Source of the DNA: Mesostigma viride
Taxonomy: Eukaryota; Streptophyta; Mesostigmatophyceae; Mesostigmatales; Mesostigmataceae
Direction of reading: 5' to 3'
DNA length: 64,000 bases
NCBI GenBank assembly: GCA_009746045.1
Contig: RPFO01001698.1
Coordinates: 57,381 to 121,380, forward strand
The translations under genes were made by a program, and so were the position numbers. How positions within the stretch are numbered: position 1 is the stretch's first letter; each line of letters opens with the position of its first letter. Shown here piece by piece: positions 58,274 to 64,000 of this stretch. The notes under the pieces were generated by a model, which was given only the letters and a program-made list of their open reading frames with translations, was not told the DNA's origin and did no database searches.

Positions 58274-59311
58274 ATGGATTCCACTCCCAGGTCCGCTTTC
58301 CAGCCCGTGCCGATCAAGAAACGCCCCAGGGCGGACCCCGCTCCCGTGAGGGTCGTCTACGTGATCGCGGACGAGGAACCCGCGACGACGCGCCCTCAGC
58401 GAAAGAAGGCCAAGAATCACAGGGAGCCGGCCACCTTCGAGGAGCTGCAGGCGATGAGGATGCGGGTTCTCGGCGAGCTGAACGCGCCCAAGCTGCCGCC
58501 GCCGGTGCCCCGCCCTCCCCCGCCCATGTGGACGCCGCCGCCCCCCTCCTTTCGCCCCTCCGCCGTCGCCGCCGACCTGGCGATGGCCGCCGCTCCGCCC
58601 CCCGCCCCTCCGCAGAGGCTGCTGAATCCGCAGCCGGTGCCAACGACCAGGAGGCTCGCCGTCAGCAAGCCGGCCCCCCGCTTCTTCCCCACCCCCGCGG
58701 GCCTGGCCTCCTTCGCCACCCTCGCGCCTCTCCCCGGCCTCCGCGAGCCCCATGCCGCGCCCCTGGAGCCCATCGACCCGCAGGAGGAGGCCAAGGCCGT
58801 CTACCCCCTGATGGTGGTCGCGCCCGCCAAGGCCTGGGGACAGCAGCCCTCGCGCGCCCCTCTCGCCGGCTTCCACGAAAACGACATGGTCTGGAGGGTG
58901 ATCCGGGACGCGGAGATCGAGGAGGGCTGGCGCAAGCCCTGCGAGCTCAAATCGACTTGCAAAGCCTCGCGGGCGGAGAGGGACGCGGTGGACGCCTGCC
59001 TGGACAGGATCGCCCCCAACGACGCCGAATTGGCGCTACAGCTGGACAAGAGGGCGGGACTCCGGCTCCAGGCTATGGCCCTCGCGCTCATGAACGAGCG
59101 CATGCTCGCCAAACTGCTGCCCTTCGTCCCTGAGGCCAAGGGGCAGGAGTATTGCGCCCGCGCCATGCGCTTTTCGCATTTCGCGCTGTCGACCGTGGAC
59201 AAGGCGTGCGCCTCGGCGGGCCGGGCGGGTCATTCGGCCATCCACAACCGCATCGCGGACCTTAAAGACAAAGCGAATTCCGGATTCAAATACAGAGACA
59301 TGTCCCTCTGA
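58274..59311 (+). CDS. Pro-rich protein with C-terminal helical domain, 345 aa
   Basis: ATG 58274 (MDSTPRSAFQPVPIKKRPR). A basic nuclear-localisation-like start (KKRPR, RKKAKNH), then about 130 residues rich in Pro and Ala (PPPVPRPPPPMWTPPPP), then a helical C-terminal domain with Cys residues (WRKPCELKSTCKASRAERD, LRLQAMALALMNERM). No family recognised. Pro-rich tracts could bind the MYND finger encoded next door, since MYND domains prefer such ligands; this is speculation. AATAAA at 59,345. Confidence 0.55.
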   Translation: MDSTPRSAFQPVPIKKRPRADPAPVRVVYVIADEEPATTRPQRKKAKNHREPATFEELQAMRMRVLGELNAPKLPPPVPRPPPPMWTPPPPSFRPSAVAADLAMAAAPPPAPPQRLLNPQPVPTTRRLAVSKPAPRFFPTPAGLASFATLAPLPGLREPHAAPLEPIDPQEEAKAVYPLMVVAPAKAWGQQPSRAPLAGFHENDMVWRVIRDAEIEEGWRKPCELKSTCKASRAERDAVDACLDRIAPNDAELALQLDKRAGLRLQAMALALMNERMLAKLLPFVPEAKGQEYCARAMRFSHFALSTVDKACASAGRAGHSAIHNRIADLKDKANSGFKYRDMSL

Positions 59312-59394
59312 GGCCTTATCAATTGTAATCGCTTATTTATTCATAATAAATACAATTCCTATCTCTCACATGTGCATGCAACGAGTACCCACGT

Positions 59395-59540
59395 AGGCAG
59401 ACCTGTTCGCGACTCGCGTGCGTGACGGACGCCAGTGGCTACATCCGTAGGTGACGGACGCCAGTGGCCAATCGCGTGGGTGGCGGACGCCAGCGGCCAG
59501 TTTCGCGCGTGACGGGCGCCAGCAGGCGGTCTCGCGGAGG
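59395..59540. repeat. Short ~32-base repeats past the EsV-1-7 gene
   Basis: Four imperfect units with GTGACGGACGCCAGTGGC, between convergent 3' ends of the 58,274 and 59,541 genes. Confidence 0.6.
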
Positions 59541-61145
59541 TCAACGCGCGTCCAACGGGACCACCGTGCGCCACTCGGGCGCCGCGTCCGTCCACCCGTC
59601 GTAGTACAGGTACACGGCCCGGACGAACGCCCCGTGGTTGCCGGGACTGGCCTCGGGCCTCGCGCACCACCGGAGGTACGACTTCAGCGTCTCCATGCGC
59701 TTGAGGAGCGAGGCCGACCGTTTGCGCGCGCGCCCCCCGTCGTCGGCGCGGAAGCCGTCGGGGTTGTACCGGATGAAGAGCGTCGGCATGCCCATCGCCT
59801 GGCCCACGTTCGCCATCCTGGCCTGCTCGCACTCGCACGCGTACTGCATGTGCTGGTTCTCGTCCACCTCGAGCACCACCATATGCGTGGCCGCGTCCCA
59901 CACGAAGTCCGGACGGACGCGGACGCACGCGCCGCCGTCGATCATGCGGTCGTGCGTCTCGTAGGCGGGGAGGGATCCCGCCGCGATCTCCGAGTCCAGG
60001 AACGCCTTCACCTGCATCTCGTGACGCTTGGCGATTTTGGCGGCGCGGTCCGGGTCGCACGTCGGACAGCGACCCGACGCGTCGAGGATGTCGTCCAGGC
60101 CGCACACGACGCACGGATGGAGCGCGACGTTGCGGCTGCCCGGGGGCGCATGACATTCGCAAAAACGGACGCCCTCCAGGTCGCGCGTGCCGAGCTCGCG
60201 ACACTCGGAACATCGCATGCGGGGGTGCCTGACGTCCCCCCGGCGCTTGTGGGGCGCACACCGGGCCGCCGCGTGACCGGGCAAGCCATAAGACGCCTTG
60301 ACGCCACAGTCGCCCTCCTGGCATCGTTTGTTAACGAGGTCGACCATCTCGGCCGTTTTGTGTACGGAACAACGAGACGAACGGGGGTCGCCCACGCGGC
60401 CGTAGACTGGTATTGTATCGCACCCCGGCTCCTCGCATCGGCGGTGCTGGACGTCGACCATGTCGGCCGTCATGTGTACGGAACAACGAGACGGACGGGG
60501 GTCGCCGACATGGCCGTATGACGGTTGTCGATCACATCCCGGGTCGGCACATCGGCGGTTAATGACGTCGACCATCTCGGCCGTTTTGTGTACGGAACAA
60601 CGAGACGAACGGGGGTCGCCCACGCGGCCGTAGACTGGTATTGTATCGCACCCCGGCTCCTCGCATCGGCGGTGCTGGACGTCGACCATGTCGGGCAGTC
60701 GGTGCGTAACGCATCGACTCGGCCGCCGATCGCCCGCGTGGCCGTATGACGGTTGTCGATCACAGCCCTCTTCGACGCATCGGCGGTGCTGGACGTCGAC
60801 CATCTCGGCCGTTTTGTGTACGGAACAACGAGACGGACGGGGGTCGCCGACATGGCCGTATGACGGTCGTCGATCACATCCCGGGTCGGCACATCGGCGG
60901 TGCTGGACGTCGACCATGTCGGGCAGTCGGTGCGTAACGCATCGACTCGGCCGCCGATCGCCGACATGGCCGTATGACGGTCGTCGATCACATCCCGGGT
61001 CGGCACATCGGCGGTTAATGACGTTGACCATGTCGGGGCTTTTGTGTGTTTGGCACCTAGACGGACGTCGATCGCCGGCGTGGCCGTACGAAGCTCGCGT
61101 CGTGCAGTCCCCATCCTCGCACGACCTCCGTTTCTTGGACGACAT
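59541..61145 (-). CDS. EsV-1-7 repeat protein with C-terminal nuclease-like domain, 534 aa
   Basis: ATG 61145 (MSSKKRRSCEDGDC) with a TATAA box 41 bases upstream at 61,186-61,190. The frame is open further upstream into the AT-rich palindrome, which I reject as coding. Eight repeats follow, seven of exact form C-x4-C-x16-C-x2-H-x12, the EsV-1-7 motif known from Ectocarpus virus EsV-1 and brown-algal developmental regulators. Then Cys pairs (CSECR, CVVCG, CPTC) and a nuclease-like core: RVRPDFVWD and VVLEVDENQH (Asp, Glu-x-Asp) as in restriction-like folds. The repeats are more alike in DNA than expected, suggesting recent expansion. Confidence 0.85.
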   Translation of the reverse strand: MSSKKRRSCEDGDCTTRASYGHAGDRRPSRCQTHKSPDMVNVINRRCADPGCDRRPSYGHVGDRRPSRCVTHRLPDMVDVQHRRCADPGCDRRPSYGHVGDPRPSRCSVHKTAEMVDVQHRRCVEEGCDRQPSYGHAGDRRPSRCVTHRLPDMVDVQHRRCEEPGCDTIPVYGRVGDPRSSRCSVHKTAEMVDVINRRCADPGCDRQPSYGHVGDPRPSRCSVHMTADMVDVQHRRCEEPGCDTIPVYGRVGDPRSSRCSVHKTAEMVDLVNKRCQEGDCGVKASYGLPGHAAARCAPHKRRGDVRHPRMRCSECRELGTRDLEGVRFCECHAPPGSRNVALHPCVVCGLDDILDASGRCPTCDPDRAAKIAKRHEMQVKAFLDSEIAAGSLPAYETHDRMIDGGACVRVRPDFVWDAATHMVVLEVDENQHMQYACECEQARMANVGQAMGMPTLFIRYNPDGFRADDGGRARKRSASLLKRMETLKSYLRWCARPEASPGNHGAFVRAVYLYYDGWTDAAPEWRTVVPLDAR

Positions 61146-62266
61146 CCTGACTCCGCTCGGTCCGTGGGTGCCCGGGCCCGCGACCTTATACCCCTCCATC
61201 CGCGAACGTGTCGTCCGGACGGACCCCCGCCCTCGTGTCGTCCCGGACGTGTCGCCGCCGGCGGGCCGAGTCGGCGCGGCGCTCGCGAGAGGGCGGCTTC
61301 GGAGAGGGGGGGGGCTACGGGGGGGGCTGTGGGGGGGGCTATGTACCACGACACAGGCGGTCTGCCACGATAAATGAAAAGTTCGGGCTGAATTTACAGT
61401 CCGAACCGCTGGTCTCAGTACGAACTTTTCATCCGGCTCCACGACAAAACGAAAAGTTTTCGAAACTTTTCGCTGGATTCCCACGGCAAAACGAAAAGTT
61501 TTGAAAAGTTTGAAAAGTTCGGACGGTGGTTCGGACTGACGAAAAACAGTACGAACCGGACCTATTCTTCCTCTGGGCGGTGGTGGTACCCTGCCGGTGG
61601 GTATATATATGGGTATTATGTATATACTTGTAATAATTGCTAACACATATTATTTACAGGTATTATGAATATATATTGTAATAATTCCCAACACATAAAA
61701 TATTAGCATATTATAATTATAGTATTCCTAACACATAAATATATACATGGGATATACGTGTATATACTATGTATGAAATACCCTAAATATTTATGTGTTA
61801 GCAATTATTATAAATATATACATGATATCTGTAAATAATATGTGTTAGCAATTATTACAATATATATAATACCCATATATATACCCACCGGTAGGGTACC
61901 ACCACCGCCCAGAGGAAGAATAGGTCCGGTTCGTACTGTTTTTCGTCAGTCCGAACCACCGTCCGAACTTTTCAAACTTTTCAAAACTTTTCGTTTTGCC
62001 GTGGGAATCCAGCGAAAAGTTTCGAAAACTTTTCGTTTTGTCGTGGAGCCGGATGAAAAGTTCGTACTGAGAGCAAAAGTTCCCCCTATCAGGATCGCCC
62101 GAACTTTTCATTTCCCGTGGCAGACCGCCTGTGTCGTGGTACATAGCCCCCCCACAGCCCCCCCCCCCTCTCCTATCCCGGATCTATACCGTATACGCCG
62201 CGAGTGCATCGTGTGGGTGGGGTGACATGCGACAGGTTTAGGAAAATCGTTTATTCATAAATAATT
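61146..62266. other. Promoter and palindrome between two minus-strand genes
   Basis: Apart from the EsV-1-7 promoter, the AT-rich palindrome and the poly(A) site of the 62,267 gene (TTTATT at 62,250-62,255), nothing coding is supported. Confidence 0.6.
61313..62170. repeat. AT-rich palindromic element, copy 3 (outside the giant repeat)
   Basis: Longest and most symmetric copy; axis near 61,742. The arms extend to GGCTATGTACCACGACACAG / CTGTGTCGTGGTACATAGCC and beyond into G/C runs. The core again has GCTAACACATA motifs in both directions (for example 61,636; 61,725; 61,792; 61,840). Its arm sequence differs from copies 1 and 2 (AGTACGAAC in place of AGCACGAAC). Confidence 0.8.
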
Positions 62267-63181
62267 TCACGTCGACCCCATTAGGGAGGCGTCCGCCAGA
62301 GCGGTGAGCCACGTGTCGGCACGCGCGCGGTTAGATTCCTGCGCGGGAGTCCGTGACCCCTCGTCCGGCCCGAACGGGTCCGGAAGCGGCATGGCGCGGA
62401 TCTCGGCCATGAGGCCGGGCGTCTGCTCCTCGATGCGCTCCAGCTCCCCCGGGGCGAAACAACTACCGTAGCGGTCGAAGTTGTCCGTGCACTCCCGGAA
62501 CAGCTTGTCCGCGTCGATGGAGTCGGTCCCGTCCCCGGCGGGGGCGGGGGCGGCGGGCTCGGCGGGGACGGCGGCGGGCTCGGCGGAGGGCCCCCCGGCG
62601 GGACCGGCGGGCTCGGAGGGCTCGGCGGCGTCCAGGGGGGCGGACGACAGCATTATGCGGGCGATCTCGTCGTCGCTGAAGTCCAGGTCGAGGGCGCTCG
62701 CGTCGAAGCCCCACTCGGCCAGCGCGCCGGAGCGGCCCGCGGGGACGCACCGGGACGCGGGGGCGGGAAAGCCGGCGGCGCGCGGGGCGCGCGGGGACTC
62801 GGACGGACGCTCGGACGGGCGATCGTACGGGCCCGGGGCGGGGGCGGGGGCGTGGGCGGCGCGGGTCGGCGCGGGGCGACGCCGCCGACGGCTCGGAGCC
62901 AGGGCCGTCGCGTCGATGGACGGCGGGCACGACGCGGAGGACGCGGGCACGCGCCACGGGCCGCATCCGGACGCGGCGGACAGCTGGCGGAGGCGTTCCG
63001 CCTGCTCGCGGCGGTGCTTCTGCGCCCACACGCGCTCGCGCGTGCGGCACGGGTCGCACCTCTTGGTCTGGGTGCAGCGGTCCTTCACGCTCGTGAACTC
63101 GGAAAGGGGCTTCACCTCCTTGCACTTGTTGCAGAAGGCGGTGGGCGAGGGCGTTCCGTAAAGGCCGGGGAAGTCGTCCAT
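62267..63181 (-). CDS. Zinc-ribbon protein with acidic Ala/Pro-rich tail, 304 aa
   Basis: ATG 63181 (MDDFPGLYGTPSPTAF). Residues about 15-50 hold CNKCKEVKPLSEF ... CDPCRTRERVW, the C-x2-C...C-x2-C ribbon with KPLSEF often found next to nuclease or transcription domains. A basic helix follows (QKHRREQAERLRQL). The rest is Ala/Pro-rich with an acidic patch (DLDFSDDEIARIML) resembling an activation domain. A transcription regulator is plausible. TTAAAAG at 63,259 and a CCAAT at 63,287 lie upstream. Confidence 0.6.
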   Translation of the reverse strand: MDDFPGLYGTPSPTAFCNKCKEVKPLSEFTSVKDRCTQTKRCDPCRTRERVWAQKHRREQAERLRQLSAASGCGPWRVPASSASCPPSIDATALAPSRRRRRPAPTRAAHAPAPAPGPYDRPSERPSESPRAPRAAGFPAPASRCVPAGRSGALAEWGFDASALDLDFSDDEIARIMLSSAPLDAAEPSEPAGPAGGPSAEPAAVPAEPAAPAPAGDGTDSIDADKLFRECTDNFDRYGSCFAPGELERIEEQTPGLMAEIRAMPLPDPFGPDEGSRTPAQESNRARADTWLTALADASLMGST

Positions 63182-63735
63182 CGCGGCAGAGTCTCGCTTC
63201 GGTGGATTCGTTCGGCTTGTTCTGAGGCGAGAGGACCCCGATTTCGGGGCGCACCGGCTTTTAAGGGAGGAGGCGACGGGGGCCGACCAATCGCGAGGGG
63301 CGACCGGGAATATGCCGGAATATGCCGTCCGGGCCAATCGGGGAGAGGGGCTTATCCGTAACCGCCTGTCGGAGGCGAGTACCCGCCAACGGGAGGGTCG
63401 GGGCGGGGGGTCGGGCGATCGACGGACGGGACGCGACGACGCTTCGGGGGTCCCCGTAACCGGCCAATGGGAGGCGGCGGAGTGGGAACGCGATCCGATG
63501 CGACGGGCGCCGGCCGGTGGGGGAGACGACGCGTGGAGGCCGAGGGGCGCGCGGAGTAGGAACGGCGCGGCGCCCGAGATACGGACGCGTCGGCGGCCAA
63601 TCGGGGGCGCGGGAGTAGGAACGGCGCGGGGCGCGGGGCGGGCTAGGGGCGGGCGGGGGATAAAGGGCGGGGCGGGGCGGGGACGAGCCAGCTCGCGCCT
63701 CGCAACCGATCTTCGACCAAAACACCGAGAACGCC
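63182..63735. promoter_or_regulatory. Divergent promoter region with four CCAAT boxes
   Basis: CCAAT at 63,287, 63,334, 63,463 and 63,597, ATAAAG at 63,660 (76 bases before ATG 63736) and TTAAAAG near 63,259 for the minus-strand gene. A GAGTAGGAACGGCGCGG segment occurs twice (63,554 and 63,609). Very GC-rich; no gene seen. Confidence 0.5.
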
Positions 63736-64000
63736 ATGGGGAAATACAAGAATCCCGCCGTCCCAGCGCCGTGCCCCAAGCGATCGATGCCGAACACCGA
63801 CGGAATGCCGAAAGTCCCTCTCCGGTCCGTCGACGCGAATAAGCGAAAGGGAGAAGGGCGGCCATATCCGACCGCGCCTCCTCGCAAGAAGGCGCACACC
63901 GCGCTCGTCGACAAGGCGTCCACCGTCGCCGCCGACATGAAGGTTTCGCGGGGCGAAGTCCCGGCGACCGCCGACGAAGTGGACGCCGCTCGCGCGCGTC
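63736..64000 (+). CDS. 5' end of an unidentified basic protein, runs off the window
   Basis: Frame open from ATG 63736 (MGKYKNPAVPAPCPKR) to the edge, 88 codons. Basic and Pro-rich (NKRKGEGRPYPTAPPRKK), with a possible nuclear-localisation signal. The ATAAAG and CCAAT boxes upstream support this start. Family unknown. Confidence 0.5.
   Translation, partial: MGKYKNPAVPAPCPKRSMPNTDGMPKVPLRSVDANKRKGEGRPYPTAPPRKKAHTALVDKASTVAADMKVSRGEVPATADEVDAARAR

Noticed and set aside
61146-61646. 167-codon upstream extension of the EsV-1-7 frame
   Set aside because: It runs through the AT-rich palindrome, has a mirror-image frame on the other strand, and lies upstream of a TATA box that fits the ATG at 61,145.

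Overview
This window reads as DNA of a GC-rich giant virus of the Nucleocytoviricota (NCLDV) type. It is either a free viral genome or a copy resident in a eukaryotic nucleus. The diagnostic genes are a cluster of four double-jelly-roll major capsid protein (MCP) paralogues (1.0-9.0 kb) and an A32-type DNA-packaging ATPase (9.3-10.1 kb). Around them lie a JAMM-type protease-like gene, small membrane and acidic proteins, a fibre-like protein with LamG-like regions and an Fe(II)/2-oxoglutarate oxygenase. TTTAGGG telomere-type repeats, spliceosomal introns and an LTR retrotransposon point to a host such as a green or other alga with plant-type telomeres. I cannot name the family or species.

Layout. 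0-19.6 kb: capsid and packaging cluster plus many small virion-type genes, mostly on the minus strand after 9.3 kb, tightly packed, often with a TATA-like element only a few bases before the ATG. 19.6-31.8 kb: a very large DDE-transposase-like gene split by a complete LTR retrotransposon (22,656-30,826) with apparently identical LTRs and a target-site duplication. 31.8-42.2 kb: more virion-type genes, the fibre gene and an MSV199/nuclease gene.

42.2-54.7 kb: a giant inverted repeat with its axis at 49,650/49,651. Head-to-head (TTTAGGG)n runs flank the axis. Each arm carries a spliced RING-finger gene, an AT-rich palindromic element and tandem repeats. The arms are not identical: the right one lacks about 2.4 kb and carries a decayed gene remnant, and divergence grows away from the axis. 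My preferred reading is the joined ends of a linear genome with terminal inverted repeats and host-like telomeric sequence. A fold-back duplication or assembly join remains possible.

54.7-64 kb: genes with CCAAT/TATA-like promoters and AATAAA signals. They encode a chromodomain-like protein, a MYND-finger protein, an EsV-1-7-repeat/nuclease protein, a zinc-ribbon acidic protein and others, separated by short tandem-repeat arrays and a third AT-rich palindrome.

The left block therefore supplies virion structure and packaging under compact, probably virus-specific promoters. The inverted repeat and right block supply zinc-finger and chromatin-type regulators with nuclear-style promoters, introns and polyadenylation signals, as expected of early host-interaction genes. 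Many genes are broken by single-base indels in C/G runs. Because essential genes are hit, and the two RING copies are hit at different places, sequencing error is the simplest explanation. I mark these as frameshifted rather than dead.
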